A DNA stretch of 64,000 nt from Hyphomicrobiales bacterium (lineage in GTDB: Bacteria; Pseudomonadota; Alphaproteobacteria; Rhizobiales; Rhizobiaceae). The position numbers and the translations under genes were made by a program. The notes beneath the pieces were generated by a model, which was not told the DNA's origin, searched no databases, and saw nothing but the letters and a program-made list of their open reading frames with translations. This document shows, piece by piece, positions 8,673 to 17,966 of this stretch (within the stretch, counting starts at the first letter, position 1; every line of letters begins with the position of its first letter). The stretch covers positions 1 to 64,000 of the forward strand of contig UBTA01000041.1 of assembly GCA_900468065.1 (NCBI GenBank), in the 5' to 3' direction.

Positions 8673-9776
8673 TTAGAACGCAGCGACGTCCTGCCAGGTC
8701 TTTCTGGTGGAAGAGGCCAGTGCAGCAGCTATAATCTGGTTGACGATCATCCCCTCACGAAAGGTCGGCCAGGCGGCTACCCTTTTATGGATGGCCTCAA
8801 GGAAATCCTTGGCCTCAATAATGATCTGGTCCTGATAGCCGGTGCCATGCCCTGGACCCTGGCAGAAAGGCAGATAATCCGGATGCGCCGGCCCGGTCAA
8901 AATCTTGGTAAAGCCACGGCTGGCCTCGGGCCCTTCGGCGCGATAGAGCCAGATCGCGTTCTGGTCTTCCTGATCGAAGCGGATGGCGCCCCTTGTGCCG
9001 GTGACCTCATAGGCGTAGCCCATCTTGCGGCCTGTAGAGATCCGGCTGAAATACATCTGCCCCATGACGCCACTGTCGAAACGGCACATCAGCTGCGCGT
9101 GGTCGTCATTGCTGACAGGGCCGCCAGGCCGCTGCCTGTGCACGGTTTCCACTTCTGCGATGACACTCCGGATGGGGCCGAGAAGCGCGAGGGCTGCATT
9201 GATCATGTGGGGCGCCAGATCGCCCATGGTGCCATTTGCCATGCCTGTGGTTCGCCAGTTTGCCGGCAACTGTAGATCGGCGAGAAAATCCTCAGTGTGC
9301 TCGCCGCGAAACCATGTCACGTCGCCGATAGCGCCCGAGGCGATCAACTGGCGCGCATATTGGCTAGCCGGCGTGCGAATATAGTTGAAGCCCACCATGT
9401 TGACGCATCCGGAGGCCTCAGCCGCGGCGACCATGGCGCGGCTGTCTTCCAGCGAGGTGCCCATCGGCTTTTCGCAGAACACCGGCTTTCCAAGGGCAAA
9501 GGCTGCCTCGGCAATGGCGCGGTGCGTGGCTTGCGGTGACGCGATGACAATGGCCTCGACCTTGGGGTCGCTCACCAGCACCTGCCAATCGGCGGTCCCC
9601 CGCGCAAAGCCATAGGCCTTCCGATAGTGTTCGGCTTTGTCTGTAGTCGTGGCACAGACCATGTCGAGACGGGGACGCAGTGCGGTATTGAATACCGCCC
9701 CCACTGCAAGCATGGCGACAGCATGGGCCTTGCCCATATATCCACCACCTATAATCCCGATCCCGATCTCGGACAT
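8673..9776 (-). CDS. Gfo/Idh/MocA-family oxidoreductase
   Basis: 367 residues from ATG 9776; a GTG directly before it at 9779 is an alternative start, and AGGGGG precedes both. The protein has the dinucleotide fold IGIIGGGYMGKAHAVAM, the EKPMGTSLEDSRAM catalytic-lysine block, and DLAPHMINAALALLGP in the substrate domain. It is a paralogue, not a copy, of the dehydrogenase at 6607, so the locus has two sugar or inositol dehydrogenases. This suggests use of more than one isomer, or an oxidation-reduction pair. It is the first gene of the minus-strand operon and faces iolD across a control region with a LacI-type operator. Confidence 0.8.
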   Translation of the reverse strand: MSEIGIGIIGGGYMGKAHAVAMLAVGAVFNTALRPRLDMVCATTTDKAEHYRKAYGFARGTADWQVLVSDPKVEAIVIASPQATHRAIAEAAFALGKPVFCEKPMGTSLEDSRAMVAAAEASGCVNMVGFNYIRTPASQYARQLIASGAIGDVTWFRGEHTEDFLADLQLPANWRTTGMANGTMGDLAPHMINAALALLGPIRSVIAEVETVHRQRPGGPVSNDDHAQLMCRFDSGVMGQMYFSRISTGRKMGYAYEVTGTRGAIRFDQEDQNAIWLYRAEGPEASRGFTKILTGPAHPDYLPFCQGPGHGTGYQDQIIIEAKDFLEAIHKRVAAWPTFREGMIVNQIIAAALASSTRKTWQDVAAF

Positions 9777-9802
9777 CACGCCCCCTGCTCAATCTTTTTT
9801 GT

Positions 9803-9818
9803 TTGCAACCGATTGCAA
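9803..9818. promoter_or_regulatory. LacI-family operator, copy 2
   Basis: An exact second copy of TTGCAACCGATTGCAA, in the 127-base divergent region between the oxidoreductase gene (start 9776) and iolD (start 9904). It ties both catabolic transcripts to the same regulator as the importer. Location and identity are seen directly; binding is inferred. Confidence 0.75.
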
Positions 9819-9903
9819 AATTCGTATCCTAAGGCTCAATATTTGACAAGCCGGAATCGCACCGCAGCGTTGCTCAGCGTTTCCGCAAAGGGGTAGTTCG
9901 GAC

Positions 9904-11769
9904 ATGAACGAAGAGACCATTCGCCTGACCACTGCCCAAGCCATTATCCGCTACCTGACCAACCAGTTCATTGTGATCGACGGCCAGGAAATGCGCCTGT
10001 GCGGCGGCGGGCTCGGCATATTTGGTCATGGCAACGTGGCATGCCTCGGCGAGGCCCTGTACGGTGCCAGAGAGGAACTACCGCTGTATCGGGGTCAAAA
10101 TGAACAGGGCATGGGGTTTGCCGCGGCGGGCTATGCCAAACAATGGCTGCGGCAGCGTTTTCTATTCTGCACGGCCAGCGCGGGTCCCGGCACCACCAAT
10201 TTGCTGACCAGCGCGGCGCTGGCCCACGCCAATCGGCTGCCGATGCTTCTCCTGTGCGGCGATACCTATGCCACCCGGCTGCCCGATCCCGTCTTGCAGC
10301 AAATAGAAAATTTTGGCGACCCGACCTTTGGTGTGAATGATGCTTTCAAACCGGTCGTGCGCTATTGGGACCGGATCACCCATCCGGCGCAAATCCTGCA
10401 GTCGCTTCCCAACGCCATTGCCACCATGCTCGACCCTGCCGACTGTGGTCCGGCATTCATGGGCCTGCCACAGGATGTGCAGGGCTGGGTTTACGACTAC
10501 CCGACCGTCTGGTTCGAAAAGAAGGTACACCGCATCCGTCGCCAGACCCCGGATGCGGCAGAAATCACCGATGCAGTGGCGCTGCTACGAACGGCGAAAA
10601 GGCCGATGATCATTGCTGGCGGTGGTGTGCAATATTCAAGGGCGGTTGCCGAACTGACTGACTTCGCCGAAGCGCACCGGATCCCAGTGGTGGAGACTAT
10701 TGCTGGGCGCGCCAATATGGTCGCAACACATCCCCTGAACATCGGCCCGATCGGCGTCACCGGATCGAATTCAGCCAATGCCATCGCTGCCGAGGCCGAT
10801 GTGATCGTGGCCGTCGGGACGAGACTTCAGGATTTTACAACGGGCTCCTGGACAGCGTTTTCGAAGCAAGCGCGCCTTATCTCGATCAATACGGCGCGCC
10901 ATGACGCCGACAAGCACAGGTCGCTTCCCGTTGTGGGGGATGCAAAGCTCTCGCTGACAGCTCTGGCAGATGCGCTGAAGGGGTATGCTGCACCCGCAGC
11001 CTGGGTCGATGCCGCGCAGGCGCATCGCGCCTCCTGGGACGGCTATGTCGCCCAGAATGTCGCCCCCGGCAACAGGCCCAACTCCTACGCCATGGCCATT
11101 GGAGTCGTAAACGACCTGTGCCACAAGCGCGACCGCGTGGTTGCCGCCGCGGGCGGACTTCCCGCCGAATTGACGGCAAACTGGCGCACGCTTGAAACGG
11201 GCACCGTGGATGTGGAGTTTGGCTTCTCCTGCATGGGGTATGAAATTTCTGGAGCTTGGGGCGCCCGAATTGCACAGGCCGAGCGCGAGCCCGATCAGGA
11301 TACGATTGTCTTCATTGGCGACGGGTCATTCATGATGATGAACTCAGACATCTATTCTTCTGTTCTCAGCCGCAAGAAGCTGATCATTCTGGTCCTCGAC
11401 AATGGCGGCTTTGCAGTGATCAACAAGCTGCAGAACAACACCGGAAATCAGAGCTTCAACAATCTGCTGACGGATTGTCCGACGATCCCCGAGGCTTTTG
11501 CCGTGGATTTCGAGGCCCATGCGCGCGCGCAAGGGGCCATTGCCGAAACGGTGGCCAATCCGGCAGAATTGGCTGACGCGTTCAAACGTGCCAAGGCGGC
11601 CCGGAAAACCACCGTCATCTGTATGAAAGTAGATGCCTACGAAGGATGGACCGGCGAAGGCCACACCTGGTGGGAATGCGGCACACCGCATATTTCCGAC
11701 GATCCGGCGGTAATGGAGGCCCATCGAGCCTGGGAAGCATCCCGGCACCTGCAGCGCAAGGGCGTGTGA
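9904..11769 (+). CDS. iolD: 3D-(3,5/4)-trihydroxycyclohexane-1,2-dione acylhydrolase (IolD)
   Basis: A 621-residue thiamine-diphosphate enzyme that opens the inositol-derived ring dione to 5-deoxy-glucuronate. The N-terminal pyrimidine-binding domain shows RGQNEQGMGFAAAGYAKQ with its cofactor glutamate. The central domain follows, then the diphosphate-binding motif GDGSFMMMNSDIYSS ending in DNGGFAVINKLQNN. FGFSCMGYEISGAWGARIA is also typical of IolD. Length fits the family. It is the first gene of iolD-iolC-iolB-aldolase, behind the operator at 9803, and its TGA overlaps the iolC ATG. Confidence 0.92.
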   Translation: MNEETIRLTTAQAIIRYLTNQFIVIDGQEMRLCGGGLGIFGHGNVACLGEALYGAREELPLYRGQNEQGMGFAAAGYAKQWLRQRFLFCTASAGPGTTNLLTSAALAHANRLPMLLLCGDTYATRLPDPVLQQIENFGDPTFGVNDAFKPVVRYWDRITHPAQILQSLPNAIATMLDPADCGPAFMGLPQDVQGWVYDYPTVWFEKKVHRIRRQTPDAAEITDAVALLRTAKRPMIIAGGGVQYSRAVAELTDFAEAHRIPVVETIAGRANMVATHPLNIGPIGVTGSNSANAIAAEADVIVAVGTRLQDFTTGSWTAFSKQARLISINTARHDADKHRSLPVVGDAKLSLTALADALKGYAAPAAWVDAAQAHRASWDGYVAQNVAPGNRPNSYAMAIGVVNDLCHKRDRVVAAAGGLPAELTANWRTLETGTVDVEFGFSCMGYEISGAWGARIAQAEREPDQDTIVFIGDGSFMMMNSDIYSSVLSRKKLIILVLDNGGFAVINKLQNNTGNQSFNNLLTDCPTIPEAFAVDFEAHARAQGAIAETVANPAELADAFKRAKAARKTTVICMKVDAYEGWTGEGHTWWECGTPHISDDPAVMEAHRAWEASRHLQRKGV

Positions 11770-12746
11770 TGGGCATCGAAAGGATCGCAAAGAAAGCATT
11801 TCTGGTGATCGGTCGGGTCGGGATGGACCTGACCCCTGCCCCCGCAGGCACCCGAACGCGAGATGCCAAGACGATGATGGTTGCGATGGGAGGATCTTCG
11901 GCCAACATCGCCGCCGGGCTCTGCAAGCTGGGCTGCAAGGCTGCGTTGGTGACCACGGTTTCGGACGATTCCGTCGGTTGGTACTGCCTGGACCAACTCG
12001 ATCACTACGGCATCGATCGTCGCCATGTGACGGCGATCAAGGGGGAAGTACGCACCTCGCTTGCTGTCTATGAAACACGGATGGACGAGCATCAGTCGGT
12101 TATTTACCGGAACAATGCCGCCGATTTCCAGATGACTGTCGCCGATGTCGAGGCCGTAGACTATACGACCTACGGCGGACTGATCACCACGGGCACCGTC
12201 TTTTCAGCCGAACCCTCGCGTCGCGCAGCGTTCCGCGCATTTGAACTGGCTAGCGCCGCCGGCGTCCCCATCATCCTTGACGTCGACTACCGCCCCTACA
12301 GTTGGCCGTCTTCGACAGTTGCCCAAGACGTGCTGTCGCGCGCGGCAGAGCTGTCGGATATAATCGTCGGCAATGACGAGGAATTCGGCTTCATGGCGGG
12401 AGACATCAACAAAGGCCTGGAGAAAGCCCGCGCACTGCGGGACGCCGGTGCCACCATTGTCGTCTATAAACGAGGCCCGGACGGCTCGATCACCTTTGCT
12501 GAAGGAGAGGAAATCCGCACCGGCATATTCCCCGTGACCGCCTTGAAACCAACGGGCGCTGGCGACAGCTTTCTGGCCGGATTTCTGGCGTCGCTCGGTG
12601 AAGGACGCCCGATGCGTGAGGCCATCCTGCGCGCATCGGCATGCGCTTCGATCGTGGTTGCAAAGCCCGGATGCGCGCCTGCCATGCCCTTCGTCGCCGA
12701 GCTGAAAGCCTTCCTGTCCGCACATCCCGGCGTTACATCCGCCTGA
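11769..12746 (+). CDS. iolC: 5-dehydro-2-deoxygluconokinase (IolC)
   Basis: A 325-residue PfkB-family kinase that phosphorylates 5-dehydro-2-deoxy-D-gluconate. The start ATG at 11769 overlaps the iolD stop (ATGA); an in-frame start farther upstream would lie inside iolD. Family signatures are present: GGSSANIAAGLCKLGCKAAL near the N terminus and the C-terminal PTGAGDSFLAGFLASLGEG, with the catalytic Asp in GAGD. LDVDYRPYSWPS and VGNDEEFGFMAG match IolC proteins. The C-terminal DUF2090 domain fused to some rhizobial IolC proteins is absent. Confidence 0.9.
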   Translation: MGIERIAKKAFLVIGRVGMDLTPAPAGTRTRDAKTMMVAMGGSSANIAAGLCKLGCKAALVTTVSDDSVGWYCLDQLDHYGIDRRHVTAIKGEVRTSLAVYETRMDEHQSVIYRNNAADFQMTVADVEAVDYTTYGGLITTGTVFSAEPSRRAAFRAFELASAAGVPIILDVDYRPYSWPSSTVAQDVLSRAAELSDIIVGNDEEFGFMAGDINKGLEKARALRDAGATIVVYKRGPDGSITFAEGEEIRTGIFPVTALKPTGAGDSFLAGFLASLGEGRPMREAILRASACASIVVAKPGCAPAMPFVAELKAFLSAHPGVTSA

Positions 12747-12758
12747 AAGGACCATCCC

Positions 12759-13601
12759 ATGCACATCGCGCCCTATGACAATTGCAATAGACCGATTGTA
12801 GACATCGGCGATCCTCTGGTTCCGCTCAACTATTTCAACATCGTCAAGTTGAAAAGGGGCGATGCTTTCGAGTATCAGGTGCCGGGATATGAGACTTGCA
12901 TCGTGCCGGCGACGGGTACGGTGGAGGTGACGGTCGAGGGCGTTCGCTTTGCCGACGTCGGAAACCGTGGCGTCGATGTTTGGGACGGCGAGCCTCAGGG
13001 CGTCTATGTGCCCGTTGGCGCGAGGGTGATGATCGTCTGCACATCCGAGGCCACGGAGACTTTCATCGCGGGCGCGCGCTATGACAAGGTTCTGGAACCT
13101 TTCGATGTCCGCAGCGCTGACATCGACATGGTCCAGTATGGCAGTGACGAAACTAAGACCCACCGCAAGATCAAGCATATCCTGGGCACGAAATATCACG
13201 GCAAGGTGGGACGTTTGCTTGTCAGCGAGTTGTTCACTGTCGGTCAGGGTGGCTGGTCGGGCTTTCCCAGTCACAAGCACGACACGGATCGCCTGCCGCT
13301 GGAAGCCAGACACGACGAGACCTACAACTTCCGGTTCCGGCCCAATCATGGTTCTGGCGTTCAGCTGTTGCAGCGAGAAGATGGCAAGCCGGGGGATGCC
13401 TATCACATTGTCGATGGATCAACGATCTGCATCGACAAGGGATATCATCCCTGCGCAGTGCTTCCAGGGTACGAAATGTACTATTTCACCATTCTGGGCG
13501 GCCTTAGCCAAAGATCGCTGGTACAATATTTCCAACCCTCCCATTCGGCGCAACTGGAAACGATCCCCGGAATTAAGGATATGATTGCGAAGTTCAAATG
13601 A
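12759..13601 (+). CDS. iolB: 5-deoxy-glucuronate isomerase (IolB)
   Basis: A 280-residue double-cupin isomerase converting 5-deoxy-D-glucuronate to 5-dehydro-2-deoxy-gluconate, between IolD and IolC in the pathway. It shows GWSGFPSHKHDTDRLPLEARHDETYNFRF, given here only as the metal-binding region around residues 165-192 with its His/Glu ligands, then GYHPCAVLPGYEMYYFTILG. AAAGGACC lies just before the ATG, 12 bases after iolC. Its stop overlaps the aldolase start by four bases, so all four genes form one tightly coupled transcript. Confidence 0.9.
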   Translation: MHIAPYDNCNRPIVDIGDPLVPLNYFNIVKLKRGDAFEYQVPGYETCIVPATGTVEVTVEGVRFADVGNRGVDVWDGEPQGVYVPVGARVMIVCTSEATETFIAGARYDKVLEPFDVRSADIDMVQYGSDETKTHRKIKHILGTKYHGKVGRLLVSELFTVGQGGWSGFPSHKHDTDRLPLEARHDETYNFRFRPNHGSGVQLLQREDGKPGDAYHIVDGSTICIDKGYHPCAVLPGYEMYYFTILGGLSQRSLVQYFQPSHSAQLETIPGIKDMIAKFK

Positions 13602-14428
13602 CACTCGCGACGCTCTCCGATGTACTGCAGCCGGCGCTCAGGGACGGATATGCCGTTGCCGGATTGGTCACCTTGGGCTGGGAGGACATGCGTGCCTATG
13701 TGGCCGCAGCCGAAGCAGAATGCGTGCCGGTGATACTTCAGGCCGGCCCTTCTTGCCGCGCTCATACGCCCATTGCGATTCTGGGAAAAATGTTCCGCCA
13801 CCTCGCCGAAATCGCTTCTGTTCCTGTCGTGGCACATCTTGACCACGGCTATACCTTTGACGAATGCAAGGAAGCGCTGGATGCGGGATTTACATCTCTG
13901 ATGTTCGACGGTTCGCGGAAACCTCTAAACCAGAATATCGATGAAACGGCAGCGATCGCCGAAATGTCGCATGCGGCCGGGATTTCGTGCGAGGGTGAAA
14001 TCGGCTTTGTCGGTTATGCCGGCGGCGAAGACTCCTCTGGAACAGATCCCGTGGAGGCCGCCCAATTTGCCAGGGATACCGGTGTGGATGCAATGGCAAT
14101 CTCTGTCGGCAATTTGCATCTGCAACAGTCCACCGGCGGCGGACTGGACGAGGCGCGGATCAGGGCCATCGAGGCGGCGACAAGTGTTCCGCTGGTCGTT
14201 CATGGCGGCTCCGGCGTATCTCCGGCACAGCGCCGGACGCTCGCCCTGGAATCGAACATCTGCAAGTTCAACATCGGCACGGAATTGCGCATGGCATTTG
14301 GTGAGGCTTTGCGCTCATCCGTCAATCGCGATTCCACCCGGTTCGATAGGGTGGCTATTCTGAAGGAAACACATGAACCGGTCGTTGAGGCCACAAGACG
14401 AGTACTTGCGACGTTGAAACGGAAATAA
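13598..14428 (+). CDS. iolJ: Class II fructose-bisphosphate aldolase family protein, probable IolJ
   Basis: A 276-residue zinc-dependent class II aldolase. Zinc-ligand blocks are AHLDHGYTF near residue 85, ISVGNLHLQ and VHGGSGVS, and EGEIGFVGYAGGEDS matches the active-site loop. In iol clusters this enzyme (IolJ) splits 6-phospho-5-dehydro-2-deoxygluconate to dihydroxyacetone phosphate and malonate semialdehyde. The ATG overlaps the iolB stop as ATGA. It is the last gene of the operon. No iolA (malonate-semialdehyde dehydrogenase) gene follows, so that step must be encoded elsewhere. Confidence 0.82.
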   Translation: MTLATLSDVLQPALRDGYAVAGLVTLGWEDMRAYVAAAEAECVPVILQAGPSCRAHTPIAILGKMFRHLAEIASVPVVAHLDHGYTFDECKEALDAGFTSLMFDGSRKPLNQNIDETAAIAEMSHAAGISCEGEIGFVGYAGGEDSSGTDPVEAAQFARDTGVDAMAISVGNLHLQQSTGGGLDEARIRAIEAATSVPLVVHGGSGVSPAQRRTLALESNICKFNIGTELRMAFGEALRSSVNRDSTRFDRVAILKETHEPVVEATRRVLATLKRK

Positions 14429-15090
14429 AGTGCAGGACAAAGAGTGAGTGGCCGGACTAATTCCGTGGTGGGTCGGCGGACCCGCACGAACCATTTAGAC
14501 CATGTTGGAAGGGCCGCTTTTATGGGCTAGGAACCGGCGGCTCCCTCCTTCAACCATCTAAGTCTCTGATAAATTTGACTTTTAGGCATAATAACGATTT
14601 ATGGAACCTTAAAGTATCTCCAGTTAAATAGCTAATGTGTTCGTATTACCCTTTTTCAGATTTATCCGGCACCTTTCTGTCAGTTGATCCTGATACGCCA
14701 AAGCCGCAGCGCATTAACCACGACTAGTCCCGTCGAGCCTTCACGAAAGAACACCGCTGGGCCAAGCTACAACCCGAACAACGTGGAGGGAACCAGGATC
14801 GCGACCATGCCGAAGCTGAATTCCGCTCTTTCAGCACTTGGAAAACGAAGCTGAGCTAATCCCGCCTTGCGAATTAGCGAATAGAGCGGTTACTCGGCAT
14901 TTAGGACTCGAATTACATCCTCTGCCGACATCGTCGCATGGGGATAGGAGTTCCATTTACGCTTGTTCCGACATGCGGCGAGAGGCTGTATTTTCCAGCT
15001 TCAGCTCCAGTTTGTGATTTTTGCATTCTCGTCAAAGAGCCAACCCCGTCGCCCCCAGTAATGATGAGACGACATGTCGAACAGAACTCC
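14429..15090. other. Gene-poor gap with a P-type ATPase scrap
   Basis: 662 bases between iolJ and the zinc dehydrogenase. The middle is AT-rich (about 14560-14660). Apart from the degenerate P-type ATPase tail described separately, I see no gene, RNA or clear terminator. It looks like a recombination boundary between two catabolic islands. Confidence 0.6.
14680..14820 (-). pseudogene. C-terminal scrap of a heavy-metal P-type ATPase
   Basis: One reverse frame reads FSFGMVAILVPSTLFGL, an in-frame TAG, then LGPAVFFREGSTGLVVVNAL and RLWRIRIN before a TGA at 14680. This matches the last two membrane helices of heavy-metal translocating P1B ATPases, whose ends carry the HEGSTxxVVxNALRL motif. The internal stop and the missing upstream 600 or so residues show it is a relic. 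Confidence 0.55.
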
Positions 15091-16140
15091 TCACTCGAAC
15101 ATGATTTGCAGCTTTACATCGGTAGGGCGCGCTTCGACCGCGCGGTCAAACGCCTTGATGGATTCCTCGAAGGTAAAGGTCTCCGAAATCAGCGGCTTAA
15201 GGTCTACACGGCCGGAGCCAAGCAGCGCGATGGACCGTTCATACTGGTGCGCATACCGGAAAACAGTCTCGATGCGCAATTCCTTGGTGGTGGCTGTCGA
15301 AACGTCAAACGCGACAGGATCGATGGGGAGACCGACGGCCACGATGACACCGCCGGGCCGGACGAGCTGCATGAGCGTCGCCCAGGCCTTTGGCGAGCCC
15401 GAGCATTCGAAGATCACGTCGGCGCCCCAGCCGTCGGTCAGTCGAGCGACGTCTGCAGCAAGATCCGTCTCGCGGATATTGACGGGTATAACGCCCTGGT
15501 ACTGCGCGGCTATATCGAGCTTAGGCTGGGCAAGGTCAGCGACGACAACGCGGGCGCAGCCACCGGCAAGGGCCGCAATCGCGACCATCGTGCCGATCGG
15601 CCCGGCGCCGAGCACCACGGCGGTATCGCCCGGTGCAATTTTCGCCTTCGTCGCCGCCTGCATGCCAACGGCAAATGGTTCGACCATCGCACCTTCTGCA
15701 AAACTGACATTGTCCGGCAGCTTGAACGTGTAGTTGGCCGGATGCACGACTTCCGGCGTCAGGACGCCATGGATCGGCGGCGTGGCCCAGAACCGGACAG
15801 CCGGGTCGATGTTGTACATTCCGAGCCGGCTTGCCTTGGAATGCGGATCGGGAATGCCCGGCTCCATGCAGACGCGGTCACCCACCTTGAGGTGGGTGAC
15901 CCCTTCACCAACTTCGATGATGGTCCCAGCCGCCTCATGCCCGAGCACCATCGGCTCGTTGACCACGAAGGGGCCGATCTTGCCGTGGGTGTAATAATGA
16001 ACGTCGGATCCACAGACCCCAACGGTATGAAGCTTGATTTTCACCTGTCCCGGCCCGGTCTCCGCCGGCAAGTCGATGTCGCGAAGGGTCAGTTCATGCT
16101 GACGTTCAAGGACCAAGGCGCGCTGCATTGCCATTTTCAT
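15091..16140 (-). CDS. Zinc-type polyol dehydrogenase (xylitol/L-iditol 2-dehydrogenase-like)
   Basis: A 349-residue medium-chain dehydrogenase. Catalytic-zinc residues appear in [14 protein letters not shown] (Cys) and VLGHEAAG (His-Glu); the NAD fold is [17 protein letters not shown]. The stretch [20 protein letters not shown] replaces the four-cysteine structural-zinc loop of many relatives, so that zinc is probably absent, as in the rhizobial xylitol dehydrogenase subgroup. It would oxidise a secondary alcohol of a sugar alcohol to a ketose. It is transcribed away from the ABC-DhaKL operon across a 293-base divergent region, which suggests it supplies the ketose used by those kinases. Confidence 0.82.
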   Translation of the reverse strand: MKMAMQRALVLERQHELTLRDIDLPAETGPGQVKIKLHTVGVCGSDVHYYTHGKIGPFVVNEPMVLGHEAAGTIIEVGEGVTHLKVGDRVCMEPGIPDPHSKASRLGMYNIDPAVRFWATPPIHGVLTPEVVHPANYTFKLPDNVSFAEGAMVEPFAVGMQAATKAKIAPGDTAVVLGAGPIGTMVAIAALAGGCARVVVADLAQPKLDIAAQYQGVIPVNIRETDLAADVARLTDGWGADVIFECSGSPKAWATLMQLVRPGGVIVAVGLPIDPVAFDVSTATTKELRIETVFRYAHQYERSIALLGSGRVDLKPLISETFTFEESIKAFDRAVEARPTDVKLQIMFE

Positions 16141-16433
16141 CTATCCGTTAATTTGGGTCGACATTAAAGACAGGGATATATCCAGGCCGGATCATTGGAA
16201 AGCTAAAACCGGATGATGTGAGGCTGTGCCTCCCGAAGGCCACGTCATGCATGGGTGGACAAACGTCATTTCCTCATGCCCAGCCCTCGGTTTCCAGGTG
16301 AACCCATGACATGTTTTTGCATGCTTGACAAATGTCGATATCTAACTGACTATTGTAAACAGCAGCGTGAATGTGGAGATTGACGCTGCCATGACGGCTC
16401 CCTCACTGGGCAGCTGATGCGGAGGAGCTGCAC
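16141..16433. promoter_or_regulatory. Divergent control region of the polyol island
   Basis: 293 bases between the divergent dehydrogenase and ABC genes with no coding potential. A TTGACA at 16325-16330 followed by AT-rich sequence could be a -35 element for the rightward operon, but no convincing -10 box lies at standard spacing. A GGAGGAG ribosome-binding site at 16421-16427 fixes the GTG start at 16434. No clear operator for the SorC-type regulator was found. Confidence 0.4.
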
Positions 16434-17912
16434 GTGGATTATCTTCTCGAAGTCGAGGGGCTGACAAAGTCATTCAGTGGCGTCTCGGCTCTGAAAGATG
16501 GCCGCTTTCAATTGAAGGCAGGGTCCGTGCATGCGCTCTGCGGCGGCAATGGCGCCGGCAAATCGACCTTCCTCAAAATCCTGATGGGCATCCACAAGCG
16601 CGACGCCGGCTCAATCCGCCGCAATGGTACGGAAGTGGACTTCTCCGGACCCGCCAATGCGCTTGCATCCGGTATTGCCATCATCGAGCAGGAGCTCAGC
16701 CCCGTACCGCACATGACTGTTGCCGAGAATATCTACCTCGGTCGCGAGCCGTCGGGACGGTTTGGCGGCATCGATTTCAAGACCATGAACCTGAATGCCC
16801 AGAAGCTGCTCGACCAGCTCGAATTCGATATCCGCGCCAACCAGTACATGATGAACCTTTCAGTTGCGCAGATGCAGCTCGTCGAGATTGCCAAGGCACT
16901 CAGCCACGATGCCGAAGTCATCTTCATGGACGAGCCGACCTCGGCTATCGGCGAGAAGGAAGCGCAACAGCTTTTCAAGACGATCGTTCGCCTGAAGGCT
17001 GCCGGCAAAGGCGTTGTCTACGTCTCGCATCGTCTTTCCGAGATTTTCCAGATCGCCGATGCCTACACCGTATTTCGCGATGGAAGCTACGTCGGCAGCG
17101 GCAACCTTGATGCGATCGATCGGCCGAGCCTGATCCGCATGATCGTCGGTCGCGACCTGGGCGAGGAGTATATCAAGACCAACGTGCCGACCGAAGACAT
17201 TGGCTTCGAAGTGTCCGGGCTGACCGCATCTGGCAAGATCGAGGACATTTCCTTCGACGCCAAGCGGGGCGAGATATTCGGCATCTACGGCCTGATGGGA
17301 TCAGGGCGCACGGAGATATTCAACTGCCTGTTCGGCCTTGACAAGCTCGACGCCGGCACTGTGCGCCTGCACGGGCAGCACATCACTGTTACCAAGCCCT
17401 CGGAAGCGATGAAACACGGCATCGCCTTCGTCACGGAAGATCGCAAGGTGACCGGCCTCAATCTCGACGACAGCGTGCGTGGCAATATCGCCATGGCAAG
17501 CCTGCCCGAGATGAGCCCGAACTTCCTGATGCGCCGACGCGAGGAGCAGGCGGCGAGCACCCGGATGATCGCGCATTTCGGCATCAAGGCAGCCCGCGAC
17601 ACGATGCCGGTTTCGAGCCTATCAGGCGGCAACCAGCAGAAGGTGGTGCTTGGGAAATGGTTCCTGCGCGACCCGAAAGTCTTGCTCCTCGACGAGCCGA
17701 CCCGCGGCGTCGATGTCGGTGCGAAGCGCGAAATCTACCGGATCATCTGTGATTTCGCCGCCGCCGGCGGAACGGTAATCATGATTTCATCCGAGATCGA
17801 CGAGGTTTTGGGAATGTCCGACCGCATTCTCGTCATGCGTGACGGGCGGTCGACCGGCGTTTATCGGCGAGAGGAAGCCAATGCGGAAACGCTTGTCCAC
17901 CTTTCGACGTGA
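16434..17912 (+). CDS. Sugar ABC transporter ATP-binding protein (double domain, RbsA type)
   Basis: A 492-residue ATPase with two nucleotide-binding domains. Domain one has a complete Walker A ([10 protein letters not shown], about residues 37-46), an altered signature region (LSVAQMQ) and Walker B VIFMDEPTSA. Domain two begins near residue 245, with the usual degenerate P-loop GLMGSGRTE, signature LSGGNQQK and Walker B VLLLDEPTRGVD. The RbsA/XylG class works with one permease gene and a periplasmic receptor, which follow. The start is GTG 16434, seven bases after GGAGGAG. It is the first gene of a rightward operon that probably extends to 22552 or beyond. Confidence 0.9.
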   Translation: MDYLLEVEGLTKSFSGVSALKDGRFQLKAGSVHALCGGNGAGKSTFLKILMGIHKRDAGSIRRNGTEVDFSGPANALASGIAIIEQELSPVPHMTVAENIYLGREPSGRFGGIDFKTMNLNAQKLLDQLEFDIRANQYMMNLSVAQMQLVEIAKALSHDAEVIFMDEPTSAIGEKEAQQLFKTIVRLKAAGKGVVYVSHRLSEIFQIADAYTVFRDGSYVGSGNLDAIDRPSLIRMIVGRDLGEEYIKTNVPTEDIGFEVSGLTASGKIEDISFDAKRGEIFGIYGLMGSGRTEIFNCLFGLDKLDAGTVRLHGQHITVTKPSEAMKHGIAFVTEDRKVTGLNLDDSVRGNIAMASLPEMSPNFLMRRREEQAASTRMIAHFGIKAARDTMPVSSLSGGNQQKVVLGKWFLRDPKVLLLDEPTRGVDVGAKREIYRIICDFAAAGGTVIMISSEIDEVLGMSDRILVMRDGRSTGVYRREEANAETLVHLST

Positions 17913-17966
17913 AACACCGTCCAAGACAACAAAAACATTCGACAGGTCCGTTAAAGGGTAAGAAAC

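Noticed and set aside
14429-15090. Possible tRNA or small RNA in the gene-poor gap
   Set aside because: No cloverleaf-type pairing or tRNA consensus arm was found by eye.
16325-16356. Sigma-70 promoter TTGACA/TATTGT before the polyol ABC operon
   Set aside because: The spacing between the two boxes is 20 bases, too long for a confident call; it is kept only as a note in the control-region entry.
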